Notes: generated by a model from the letters alone, not told the origin. A DNA stretch of 36,872 nt from Thioalkalivibrio sp. (GCA_011046015.1 DSBO01000125.1:1-36872); one strand, 5' to 3'; positions 20,170 to 29,232 are shown, numbered from the stretch's first letter. A program made the numbers and translations.

Positions 20170-20241
20170 GCCACAGAGGGCACAGAGGGCACAGAGCCCA
20201 CAGAGCAGAACCGCTCGAATCACCTCTGTGCCCTCTGTGGC
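20170..20241. repeat. Intergenic inverted-repeat element (CCACAGAG family), copy 2
   Basis: GCCACAGAGGGCACAGAGG (20170-20188) and CCTCTGTGCCCTCTGTGGC (20223-20241): perfect 19-bp arms. Confidence 0.9.
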
Positions 20242-20291
20242 GCAAGAAAGCCTTGCAGCCAGGCAAAAAACAACCGATTCAGGAGACACCG

Positions 20292-21413
20292 ATGGACGTT
20301 CGCCAATCCGTACTCGACCGCTACTCCGAAGGCGCGCAGCAGCGCGTGGAGGCCCTGTGCTGTCCGGTGGACTACGATGCCCGCCTGCTCGAGGCCATCC
20401 CGGACGAGATCCTGGAACGCGACTACGGCTGCGGCGATCCGTCGCGTTACGTGCGCGAGGGCGACACCGTGCTCGACCTCGGCGCCGGCGGCGGCAAGAT
20501 CTGCTACATGGCCGCACAGCTCGTCGGCCCCGGGGGCTTTGTGATCGGCGTGGACATGAACGACGACATGCTCGCCCTCGCCCGCCGTCATCAGGGCGAC
20601 ATGGGAAAGAAGCTCGGCGGCAATCGCGTCGACTTTCGCAAGGGTTACATCCAGGATCTCGCGCTGGACGTCGGCGCGATGGAACGCTTCCTCGCCGAAC
20701 ACCCCGTGAACGATGCCGCGGGCTACACCCGCCTGCACGACTGGCAGGCCGCGCAGCGCCGCGAACAGCCGCTGATCGCCGATGCCTCAGTGGATCTCGT
20801 CATCTCCAACTGCGTGCTCAACCTGGTACCGGACGCGGACAAGACCCAGCTGGTGCGCGAGGTCTTCCGCGTGCTCAGGCCCGGTGGGCGCGTGGCGATC
20901 TCCGACATCGTCAGCGACGAGCCCATCCCCGAACACCTGAAGAACGACCCGGCGCTGTGGAGCGGCTGCATCTCCGGGGCCTTCCAGGAAGAGGCATTCC
21001 TCGAGGCCTTCCGCGAGGCCGGCTTCGTCGCCGTGGCCTACGACAAGTGGGACGCCGCGCCCTGGCAGGTGATCGAGGGCATCGAGTTCCGCTCGGTCAC
21101 GCTCACTGCCACGAAGCCCGAGGCCACCCCCTGCCTCGACTACGGTCATGCCGTGATGTACCGCGGTCCGTTCTCGGAAGTGTCCGACGACGAGGGTCAC
21201 GTCTACCCGCGCGGCGCGCGCATCGCCGTGTGCGAGCGCAGCTACCGGCTCCTCACCGAGGGGCCCTACGCCGACCAGTTCATCGGGTTTGCACCGCGCA
21301 ACCCGGGTGAGCCGCGCACGTTCTGTGCACCGGCCGGCACCCGCCGTCCGGCCGCCGAGACCAAGAGCCCCCTCGCGCCCACCTGCGACAGCGAGGGCAG
21401 CTGCTGTTGCTGA
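20292..21413 (+). CDS. ArsM-like methyltransferase of arsenosugar cluster
   Basis: ALCCPVDYDARLLEAIPDEILERDYGCGDPSRYV, SAM motif VLDLGAGGGKICYMAAQLVG, C-terminal SEGSCCC; directly downstream of arsS. Confidence 0.88.
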   Translation: MDVRQSVLDRYSEGAQQRVEALCCPVDYDARLLEAIPDEILERDYGCGDPSRYVREGDTVLDLGAGGGKICYMAAQLVGPGGFVIGVDMNDDMLALARRHQGDMGKKLGGNRVDFRKGYIQDLALDVGAMERFLAEHPVNDAAGYTRLHDWQAAQRREQPLIADASVDLVISNCVLNLVPDADKTQLVREVFRVLRPGGRVAISDIVSDEPIPEHLKNDPALWSGCISGAFQEEAFLEAFREAGFVAVAYDKWDAAPWQVIEGIEFRSVTLTATKPEATPCLDYGHAVMYRGPFSEVSDDEGHVYPRGARIAVCERSYRLLTEGPYADQFIGFAPRNPGEPRTFCAPAGTRRPAAETKSPLAPTCDSEGSCCC

Positions 21414-22090
21414 GGATCTCGGTCATCGTGCCGGCGCTCAACGAGGCGGCGACGATCGCGGCCACACTCGCGCCGCTGCAGGCCGCGCGTGCGGCCGGTC
21501 ACGAGATCATCGTGGTCGACGGCGGCAGCACGGATGCCACCGTCGACCGTGCCCGTGCGCTGGCCGACCGGGTGATCGTCAGTCCGCCCGGCCGGGCCAC
21601 GCAGATGAACGCGGGGGCACGCATCGCGACCGGCGATATCCTGTGGTTTCTGCATGCCGACACCCTCGCACCCGCCGATGCGATCGATACGCTTTGCGCT
21701 GCACTCGCCGACGGACGCCGCTCCTGGGGCCGCTTCGACGTGCGCCTGTCCGGGAATCGCTGGCCATTTCGCGTGATCGAGCGCGCCATGAACCTGCGCT
21801 CCTGCCTGACGCGCATCGCCACCGGCGACCAGGGCATCTTCGTCACGCGCCAGGCCTTCGCGGCCGTCGTCGGCTATGCCGACATCCCGCTGATGGAAGA
21901 CGTCGAGCTCAGCAAGCGCCTGCGAAAACACACGCCACCGGCCTGCCTCAAGACACGGCTCGTCACCTCCAGCCGGCGCTGGGAACAGAACGGCATCATC
22001 CGCACCGTGCTCCTCATGTGGCGCCTGCGGCTGGCCTACTTCGTCGGCGCCGCTCCCGACGCCCTGGCCGAGCGCTACCGTCGTGGCTGA
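21407..22090 (+). CDS. GT2-type glycosyltransferase, TIGR04283 arsenosugar-associated family
   Basis: ISVIVPALNEAATIAATLAPLQ...IVVDGGSTDATVDRA...WFLHADTLAP; TTG start overlapping the upstream stop. Confidence 0.88.
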   Translation: MLRISVIVPALNEAATIAATLAPLQAARAAGHEIIVVDGGSTDATVDRARALADRVIVSPPGRATQMNAGARIATGDILWFLHADTLAPADAIDTLCAALADGRRSWGRFDVRLSGNRWPFRVIERAMNLRSCLTRIATGDQGIFVTRQAFAAVVGYADIPLMEDVELSKRLRKHTPPACLKTRLVTSSRRWEQNGIIRTVLLMWRLRLAYFVGAAPDALAERYRRG

Positions 22091-22742
22091 CCAGGGCGAT
22101 ACCGCGGTCATCGTCTTCGCCCGCGCCCCCGTGCCGGGCGCCAGCAAGACGCGCCTGATCCCGGCCCTGGGCGCGACGGGTGCGGCCGCACTGCATGGCG
22201 CGATGATCGAGCGTACCCTCCAGACACTGGCCGCGCTGCCGCACGCGTATGACCTGCAGCTCTGGTGCGCGCCGGACACGCAACACCCGCTGTTCGCACG
22301 CCTCGCCCAACCACACCGCACAAGCCTGCACCGCCAATGCGGTGATGACCTGGGCGCACGCATGTATCATGCGCTGAACGCCGCCCTGCACGATCATGCA
22401 CAGGCCATCATCGTCGGCACCGACTGCCCCGGCCTGCTGCAAACCGATATCGAGACCGCACAGGAAGCACTGCGACATGGCGCGGACGCCGTGATCGGGC
22501 CGGCAGCGGATGGTGGTTACTGGCTGCTCGGCCTGCGCAACGTGTCGCCCGGACTCTTCGCCGACATCGCCTGGGGCGGCGACACGGTTTATGCCGACAC
22601 CGTGGCGCGTCTCGCGTCGCTGGACTGGCGCTGGCGGGCCCTGCGCACACTGGCCGACGTGGACCGACCGGAAGACCTCGTCCACGTCCCCGCCGATTGG
22701 CTGGCCGACACCTTGCTTGAAGACACAAGAGAGAACACATGA
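22083..22742 (+). CDS. TIGR04282 / DUF2064 arsenosugar-associated glycosyltransferase
   Basis: VIVFARAPVPGASKTRLIPALG...IIVGTDCPGLLQTDI...GPAADGGYWLLGL; GTG start overlapping the upstream stop. Confidence 0.9.
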   Translation: MADQGDTAVIVFARAPVPGASKTRLIPALGATGAAALHGAMIERTLQTLAALPHAYDLQLWCAPDTQHPLFARLAQPHRTSLHRQCGDDLGARMYHALNAALHDHAQAIIVGTDCPGLLQTDIETAQEALRHGADAVIGPAADGGYWLLGLRNVSPGLFADIAWGGDTVYADTVARLASLDWRWRALRTLADVDRPEDLVHVPADWLADTLLEDTRENT

Positions 22743-22966
22743 ACTGGCTCGACAAACTACCGCTTGGCATGCTCGTCATCATCGCCGCGACCCTGGGACT
22801 CGCGCCCTTCCTGCCGGAACCGCATATCTGGGAAAAGCTCAAGATGCTTGTTGCGGGCGAACTCAGCCGCGCCATCGACATCTTCGACCTGCTGATGCAC
22901 GGCGCCCCCTGGCTGCTGCTCTTCGCCAAGCTCGGGCGTCTTGCGCAGAAAAAGCTCACGGTCTAG
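22739..22966 (+). CDS. Small hypothetical membrane protein (75 aa)
   Basis: ATGA coupling with the preceding gene; two hydrophobic segments (LGMLVIIAATLGLAPFL, DLLMHGAPWLLLFAKLG). Confidence 0.75.
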   Translation: MNWLDKLPLGMLVIIAATLGLAPFLPEPHIWEKLKMLVAGELSRAIDIFDLLMHGAPWLLLFAKLGRLAQKKLTV

Positions 22967-22978
22967 GAAGGAGGTAAC

Positions 22979-23359
22979 GTGAACGTGCGCACGACAGGCC
23001 TGATCTTCGTCTATAACGCCGACAGCGGCCTGTTCAACACCATGGCCGACATCGGCCACAAGATCTTCTCGCCCCAGACCTACGCCTGCGAGCTCTGCGC
23101 GCTCACCCACGGCTATTTCCAGGAACGCCGAGAGTGGCGCGACTTCGTCGAATCCCTGCCACTTGCCTGCGAGTTCATGCACCGCGACGAGTTCCTGCGC
23201 GCACACCCCGAGCAAGACGGGCTGCGCTTCCCCCTGGTGCTGCGCAAGAATGATGGCGCGCTGCAGGTCTGCCTCACGCGCGAGGATCTGGCCGCCTGCA
23301 GCGACCTCGACGCCCTGCAGCAGGCCATCCGTCGCTGCCTGCCGGCCGGCGATACCTGA
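22979..23359 (+). CDS. Conserved hypothetical protein with a CELC motif (126 aa)
   Basis: GTG start with GGAAGGAGG RBS; YNADSGLFNTMADIGHKIFSPQTYACELCALTHGYF. Confidence 0.8.
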   Translation: MNVRTTGLIFVYNADSGLFNTMADIGHKIFSPQTYACELCALTHGYFQERREWRDFVESLPLACEFMHRDEFLRAHPEQDGLRFPLVLRKNDGALQVCLTREDLAACSDLDALQQAIRRCLPAGDT

Positions 23360-23391
23360 TCCGAGGCACGCCCACTTCAGGAGCAACCACC

Positions 23392-23703
23392 ATGCACGCC
23401 ACCGCCGAATTGCAGGTCATCCCGCTGGGTAGCGGGGTCTCGGTACGCCCGGAGATCCTGCGGGTCATGGAGGTCCTGAAAGACTATGACTTCCTGATCG
23501 AGCCCCATGCCTCGGGCACGAACATCGAGGGAAAACTGGAGGACGTCCTCGCCGCCGTGGCGCAGGTGCATGAAGTGCTGCACGCCGAGGGGACGGTACG
23601 CCTGGTGAGCTATCTCAAGCTCGAAACCCGCACCGACAAGACGCCCACGCTCGCCGGCAAAAAACTCCAGGCCTCACCGCAAGGCCATCGAGCCAGCAGC
23701 TGA
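23392..23703 (+). CDS. MTH1187/UPF0045 family thiamine-binding protein
   Basis: ATAELQVIPLGSGVSVRPEILRVMEVLKDYDFLIEPHASGTNIEGKLEDVLAAV. Confidence 0.85.
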   Translation: MHATAELQVIPLGSGVSVRPEILRVMEVLKDYDFLIEPHASGTNIEGKLEDVLAAVAQVHEVLHAEGTVRLVSYLKLETRTDKTPTLAGKKLQASPQGHRASS

Positions 23704-23833
23704 AGTACAAGAAAGGGGATCGCGGAGATCGTCCGTGGTCCGTTGCAAACGCCGGTTTACCATAGCGGGAATGACGAAATCATCGCAGTGGACGCGTAAA
23801 GCACAAAAGTCACCACGGCCGACGCCCCTGTCG

Positions 23834-23907
23834 CGTCATCCCTGCGAACGCAGGGATCCAGTAAACGCAGGCGCCTTCATTCCCGCCTTCGCAGGAAGGA
23901 CGACTTG
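23834..23907. repeat. REP-like intergenic palindromic element
   Basis: CGTC-ATCCCTGCG-AA-CGCAGGGAT-CCAG, followed by an inverted half CATTCCCGCCTTCGCAGGAAGGACGAC. Related fragment GCGGGAATGACGAAATC near 23765. Confidence 0.7.
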
Positions 23908-23957
23908 AAGAGCGCCGAGATGCGCCGGGGCAACCTGCCGGGAGAGCGGGCCGGCGC

Positions 23958-24644
23958 TCATTCCTTGAACAGGATGCGCAGCCTCCCCTCACGTACCTCG
24001 ATCTCCTCCACGCCGTCGGCGAAGGACTGCCAGAAGCCCGGGTCGTTGCCGAACTCCTGCACCAGGTCGATGTTCTTCAGGTTGCCGAGCCAGGCATTGG
24101 GAACCGGCACGCCCCACAGGCTCACGCCCTTCAGGATCACCACCGGCCGGCCGTTCGCGTAGCGCAGTTCCATGCCCGCCGTCACCTTGAGCGTCTCGCC
24201 GCCCAGCACGGGAAACTCCGGGTCCAGCGGCACCAGCAACTTGGCGCTGGCAAGGTTGTCGGAGAGGTCGATCGCGAGCCGGTGTGCGAGGTCGGTATTG
24301 CGTGCGAGCAGCGCGTTGAGTTCCTTCTCCGTGAAGCTGATCTCGCGGCTCGCCCCTGCCTCACTATAGGGCTCGGGGGTGAGCGGCTCACGAGGGGCCG
24401 GGGCGGCGCGACCGGCGGCGTCTCGTTGCCCGCTCAGCGGATCGAGCCGGTCCAGCTTGGCCTCCAGCACCCGCTCCTCCTTCTGGTTCAGCGTGACGGG
24501 CCGGAATTCGGCCGGGAACAGGTAGGCCCATACGATCCAGAGCGTGATGCCGACCGACAGGGCCACGGCGAGCAGTACCAGTCCAGTCGCCTTCCAGGGA
24601 AAACCGGGCCTGACGGGCACGGGCGGTTGGGGCTCGGCGTTCAT
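23958..24644 (-). CDS. Hypothetical single-pass membrane / periplasmic protein
   Basis: TM WKATGLVLLAVALSVGITLWIVWAYL, then a compact soluble domain (FTEKELNALLARNTDLAHRLAIDLSDNLASAKLLVPL). Confidence 0.8.
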   Translation of the reverse strand: MNAEPQPPVPVRPGFPWKATGLVLLAVALSVGITLWIVWAYLFPAEFRPVTLNQKEERVLEAKLDRLDPLSGQRDAAGRAAPAPREPLTPEPYSEAGASREISFTEKELNALLARNTDLAHRLAIDLSDNLASAKLLVPLDPEFPVLGGETLKVTAGMELRYANGRPVVILKGVSLWGVPVPNAWLGNLKNIDLVQEFGNDPGFWQSFADGVEEIEVREGRLRILFKE

Positions 24645-24923
24645 CGTGATTGCTCCGGGTTCGTGAACACATGCGTATACCAAGCATATCAGCAACGCGA
24701 TGAAAAACACCCGTCGCCGGTCCGGTCACGGCCACGCGAACCACAACGGGCTATATATGTCTTAATGCAGTCGTATCGCGCGTCTCACTCGGCTCCGCCC
24801 GTTTGCCAGGCACGGGGGGCGCCGGTAAAGTGGACGAGGAAAGCCCCGCGACGGCCTGAACGGCAGGCGACGCGGCCAATGGACGGTCCCGCACCACCCG
24901 CCCACACCTGACCCCAGCACCGC

Positions 24924-27878
24924 ATGCCCAGTCGCTTCACCCGCTCACACCTGACGATCGCGCTCCTGCTGGCACTGGGTCTGCTGTTCGCGGGCGTGCT
25001 GCAGATCGCATTCGACTCGCCGGACAGGGTCGAGCGCGCGCAGATGCAGCGCTGGATCGAGGAGATGAAGACCGCCTCCCGCGGCCCCTTCTACCGCATC
25101 CGCTGGTTCTGCAACGATGGCAGCGTACTGCCGCCGGGTGAGTACGTCTGCCGGGAGCGCGGCGGCGGCGTACAGCACGGCGAATGGAACGAACGCACCC
25201 TCGCGATCCGCGCCCAGGGCTACCTGGTCGGCACCCTGCTCGCGGACCTCGACACCGCCGACTACGTCGGCCCCGCGCCGCGCCTGGACGACCTGCGCCA
25301 GATCCTGCTCGAACAGTTCCTGATCGAGAACGACGACGGCTGGGTGTTCCGTCAGGCCCGTTACTACCGCGGGGCCATCCAGGTCGAGGACGAGCGCCGC
25401 ATGGCACGCGAACTGCTGCTTGCCATGGTCGACGATCCCGCCTGGCGCGACCCGTCACGGTACCTGCTGTTGCGCGAGGCGGCCCGCCTGCTGCCGATCG
25501 ACAGCGAGCCCCCGGCCGCGGCCACGGTGCGCCAGCTCGCCATCGACATCGCCGAGCAGGACCCCGGCTTCCAGGACATGCGCGTGAAGCTGCACGGGCT
25601 GCCCGACGCGCGCGACCCCCAGCGCGTACGCGACTACGCCGCCCAACGGGGCCTGCCGCAACTGGCAGACGACTACCGGCGACTGGCCGCCGAACTCGAC
25701 ACCCTCTACGCCCCGCAGACCGCAGTGAACCGGCTCGCCGAGCTCGCCGCCGAGAGCCGCAGCCCACGGGTCAAGTCCCGGCTGCAGGCGGCGATCACTG
25801 GCCTGCGCGGCGCCCGCGAGCTGGAGACCCGCCTGCACCTAGCCGCGGACCACGCCGTGCAATGGCGCAGGCTGTTCATGGCCAGCACGGAACTGGCCGC
25901 GCCTGACCGGCTCACCCTCCTGCAGGCCGGCCTGGCCCTGGAGCAGGAGGCCTACGCCGTCGGCAGCCGGCTGGCAGAGGAAGAGACCCGCGCCGATCGC
26001 CTCACCCGCCTGCGATGGCTGGCGAGCCTCGGCGCCACCCTGCACGCGGCTGGCTTTCTCTCCGATCGCCAGTGGCAGCACCTGGACCTGCACCTCGATG
26101 TGCTGGCACTGACCCCGCAACTCGCCGCCGAGACCTATGCCGGCGAGCTGCGTTACGTCGCCCGGGTGTCGCCGTGGGCGCATCGGGCGCTGGGCTTTCA
26201 CTTCGACCCGACGGTCGAGCGCTGGACCGACATCACCCCGCTTGCCGTGCACTACATCCCCGACCGGCTGCGCGGCAGCCCGCTCCTGACCTATTCCCGC
26301 GTGCTCGACACGCTACTGGAGGACGCCAACCGGCAGATCGGCGTGCGCCACGAACTGTTCGGGCGGGAAGTCGCCGGCGGCCTGCGTGCGCTCAATCCGG
26401 GGCTGCGCCGTGGCGTGCTGCTGATGCCGCCGGCCGATCCCGAGGGCTTTCGCACGGACGGCATCTACCTGCTGCCCTCGACCACGCCCGAGCTGCCGCC
26501 GGTCGCGGGCATCCTCACCCGGGGAGAGGGCAGTTCGCTCTCGCACGTACAGCTGCTCGCGCGCAACCTCGGCATTCCCAACGTGGTGCTCGACGACGCC
26601 CTGCTCCCGTGGATCGAGCCCTATCTGGGCCGGCGCGTCGTGCTCGCCGTGACGCCGCGTGGGCGCGTGCAGATCGCCGCCGACGGCCCCGAGTGGAACG
26701 CCGTCTTCGGTCTCGAGGCCCAGGCGCCCGACGTGGTCATCGTGCCCGACCTGCGCAAGCTCGACCTGCGCAGTACCGGTCTGCGCCCCCTGGGCGAACT
26801 CCGCGCCCGCGATTCCGGCCGCACGGTAGGCCCCAAGGCCGCCAACCTCGGCGAACTGGCCCACCACTACCCGGCGCAGGTCAACCGCGGCCTGGTCGTG
26901 CCCTTCGGCGTGTTCCGCGAGTTTCTCAACCAGCCGATCGCCCCCGGCGGCCCCGCGGCCTACGATTGGCTACGCGCCGAGTACGCCCGGTTGCAGCGCA
27001 TCCTGGACCCTGCGCAGCGTCAGGCCGAGACCCGCCTGATGCTCGAACGCCTGCGCCACTGGATTGTCACCACCGACCCGGGCGACGCCTTTCGCGAGCA
27101 GCTGCACACCGCGCTGGTAGCCAGTTTCGGCAGCGCCGACACCCGCGGTATCTTCGTGCGCAGCGACACCAACGTCGAGGACCTGCCGGGCTTCACCGGC
27201 GCCGGACTCAACCGCACCGTGCCCAACGTGGTCGGCTTCGAGTCCATCGTCCAGGCGATCCAGGCGGTCTGGGCCTCGCCCTTCAGTGAACGCGCCTACG
27301 CCTGGCGCCAGGCGCACATGCGCCAGCCCGAGCACGTCTATCCGGCCGTGCTGCTGCTGGAGACCTTCCCCTCGAACAAGTCCGGCGTGCTGGTCACCGC
27401 CGACATCGAGACGGGCGATCACCGCTGGCTGAGCATCGCGGTGAACGAGGGTGTGGGCGGCGCCGTCGACGGCCAGGCGGCCGAGGAGCTGCGCGTGCAC
27501 CGCGTGACGGGGGAAACGCGCCTGCTCGCCCAAGCCACCGCGCCGCGGCGCACCGAGCCCGCGCCGGGCGGGGGCATGCGCCAGGTCGCCGCCAGCGGCC
27601 GCGGCGAGGTCCTCACCCCCGACGAGATCGAGCAACTGCGCCGCCTGGCCAACGACGTGGAACGGCGCATTCCCATGCCCATCACCGCCCACGACCGGCC
27701 GGCCCCCGCCGACATCGAATTCGGCTTCAACCACGGCCGCCTCGCCCTCTTCCAGATCCGCCCCGTGGTCGACAACCCCCGCGCGCGGCGTAGCCTCTAC
27801 CTCACCGAACTCGACGACCGGGGACTGCAGGGCCCGAAGGTGATGGTGGACCTGACGGAAAGCCCTGGAGACAGATAG
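24924..27878 (+). CDS. Membrane-anchored PEP-synthase/GWD-like dikinase (swivel His domain then ATP-grasp domain)
   Basis: N-terminal TM LTIALLLALGLLFAGVLQIAF; swivel motif GILTRGEGSSLSHVQLLARNLGIPNVV; ATP-grasp motifs GPKAANLGELA...LVVPFGVFREFL, FVRSDTNVEDLPGFTGAGLNRTVPNV, GRLALFQIRPVVDN. Confidence 0.85.
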   Translation: MPSRFTRSHLTIALLLALGLLFAGVLQIAFDSPDRVERAQMQRWIEEMKTASRGPFYRIRWFCNDGSVLPPGEYVCRERGGGVQHGEWNERTLAIRAQGYLVGTLLADLDTADYVGPAPRLDDLRQILLEQFLIENDDGWVFRQARYYRGAIQVEDERRMARELLLAMVDDPAWRDPSRYLLLREAARLLPIDSEPPAAATVRQLAIDIAEQDPGFQDMRVKLHGLPDARDPQRVRDYAAQRGLPQLADDYRRLAAELDTLYAPQTAVNRLAELAAESRSPRVKSRLQAAITGLRGARELETRLHLAADHAVQWRRLFMASTELAAPDRLTLLQAGLALEQEAYAVGSRLAEEETRADRLTRLRWLASLGATLHAAGFLSDRQWQHLDLHLDVLALTPQLAAETYAGELRYVARVSPWAHRALGFHFDPTVERWTDITPLAVHYIPDRLRGSPLLTYSRVLDTLLEDANRQIGVRHELFGREVAGGLRALNPGLRRGVLLMPPADPEGFRTDGIYLLPSTTPELPPVAGILTRGEGSSLSHVQLLARNLGIPNVVLDDALLPWIEPYLGRRVVLAVTPRGRVQIAADGPEWNAVFGLEAQAPDVVIVPDLRKLDLRSTGLRPLGELRARDSGRTVGPKAANLGELAHHYPAQVNRGLVVPFGVFREFLNQPIAPGGPAAYDWLRAEYARLQRILDPAQRQAETRLMLERLRHWIVTTDPGDAFREQLHTALVASFGSADTRGIFVRSDTNVEDLPGFTGAGLNRTVPNVVGFESIVQAIQAVWASPFSERAYAWRQAHMRQPEHVYPAVLLLETFPSNKSGVLVTADIETGDHRWLSIAVNEGVGGAVDGQAAEELRVHRVTGETRLLAQATAPRRTEPAPGGGMRQVAASGRGEVLTPDEIEQLRRLANDVERRIPMPITAHDRPAPADIEFGFNHGRLALFQIRPVVDNPRARRSLYLTELDDRGLQGPKVMVDLTESPGDR

Positions 27879-27942
27879 TGGCCACCGTCAGCCCGGCAAG
27901 GGGCCACGGACAGCCGACCATCCCATGACCTATGATCACCCT

Positions 27943-29232
27943 ATGACCCGACCCGTCCGCCACGCCCTGCCCCGAGTCCTCGTCATCCTTGCGCTGTCGG
28001 TCGCGTCGGCCGTGGCGCTCGGGTACCCGATCGATGCCTACGAGGAGACCGGGATCGGGCGGCTGGAGGGGTATCGGCTGGCGAGCGAGGGAAAGATTAC
28101 GGGGAACTGGCTACCGTCGGGGGCGAAGCTGGGGCGCGACCAGATCCGGCTGCGTCTCACCGACCAGCCGGATTTCGAGATCCCGCCGGCCGACGCCGAA
28201 CTGACCCGGGCCATCGTCGATCTGCTCGGCGAATCCGCCCGCCACACCAGCGTGAGCGTGCTGGACCTGAGCGACCCGCAGGCGCCGGTCTATGCCGAGC
28301 ACAACGGGCGCGCGCTGCGCAATCCTGGCAGCGTGGGCAAGATCATGCTGGTGACGGCGCTGCTGCAGGCGCTGGCCGACCTGCATCCCGACGACATCGA
28401 GGCACGCAAGCGCCTGCTGCGCGAGACGCAGGTCACGGCCGACGCCTTCATCCGCCACGACGATCACGACGTCCCGATCTGGCGTCCCGAGATCAACCGC
28501 ATCGTGCGCCGGCCACTGCGCGAGGGCGATGTGGCCAACCTGTGGACCTACCTGGACTGGACGCTCTCGGCCAGCTCCAACGCCGCGGCCAGCACGGTGA
28601 TGAAGCAGCTCATGCTGATTCGCCACTTCGGCGCGGACTACCCGGTGTCGGCAGACGACGAACTGACCCTGTTCCGCGACATGCCCTACAAGGAGCGCAG
28701 CGCCCTGCTGCTCGACAGCCTGCTGTCACCGCTCGAGCGCAACGGCCTGGACCCGGACCAGCTGCGCCAGGGGGCGTTCTTTACCTACGAGGGCAAGCGA
28801 CGGGTGGGTGGCACCACCAGCACCAGCACGGTACGCGAGCTGGCGCGGCTGCTGGTGCACATGGAAAAAGGGGAACTGGTGGACGCGTGGTCCAGCCGGG
28901 AGCTCAAGCGGCTGCTGTACATGACCCAGCGGCGCATCCGCTACGCGGCCTCACCCGCCCTGAGCGATGCCGCCCTGTACTTCAAGTCGGGCTCGCTCTA
29001 CAAGTGCGACCGCACGCTGGACCCCAACTGCGGCAAGTACGAGGGCAACGTCTACAACCTGATGAACTCGGTGGCCATCGTCGAGTCGCCGGCCGGCGAG
29101 CCACGGATGTTCTACCTGGTGGCGCTCACGTCAAACGTGGTGGGCAAGAACTCGGCGGTCGAGCACCAGACCTTCGCCACCCGGCTGCATCGCCTGCTCA
29201 AAGCCCGGCAGTCCGTACCGGCGTCTCCATGA
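27943..29232 (+). CDS. Exported serine hydrolase of beta-lactamase/PBP fold
   Basis: Signal peptide; NPGSVGKIM (SxxK), SASSNAAAS (SxN), YFKSGSLYKC (KSG). Alternative start at 27925. Confidence 0.85.
   Translation: MTRPVRHALPRVLVILALSVASAVALGYPIDAYEETGIGRLEGYRLASEGKITGNWLPSGAKLGRDQIRLRLTDQPDFEIPPADAELTRAIVDLLGESARHTSVSVLDLSDPQAPVYAEHNGRALRNPGSVGKIMLVTALLQALADLHPDDIEARKRLLRETQVTADAFIRHDDHDVPIWRPEINRIVRRPLREGDVANLWTYLDWTLSASSNAAASTVMKQLMLIRHFGADYPVSADDELTLFRDMPYKERSALLLDSLLSPLERNGLDPDQLRQGAFFTYEGKRRVGGTTSTSTVRELARLLVHMEKGELVDAWSSRELKRLLYMTQRRIRYAASPALSDAALYFKSGSLYKCDRTLDPNCGKYEGNVYNLMNSVAIVESPAGEPRMFYLVALTSNVVGKNSAVEHQTFATRLHRLLKARQSVPASP

Noticed and set aside
21399-21413. TGA at the end of SCCC in the ArsM-like gene as selenocysteine
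   Set aside because: The next gene starts with an overlapping TTG here and the downstream reading in the ArsM frame is only shadow sequence; no SECIS evident. Treated as a normal stop.
24830-24850. GTGGACGAGGAAAGCCCC resembling the RNase P RNA GAGGAAAGUCC motif
   Set aside because: Only about 75 bp to the next CDS and no other RNase P helices or CR motifs; chance similarity.
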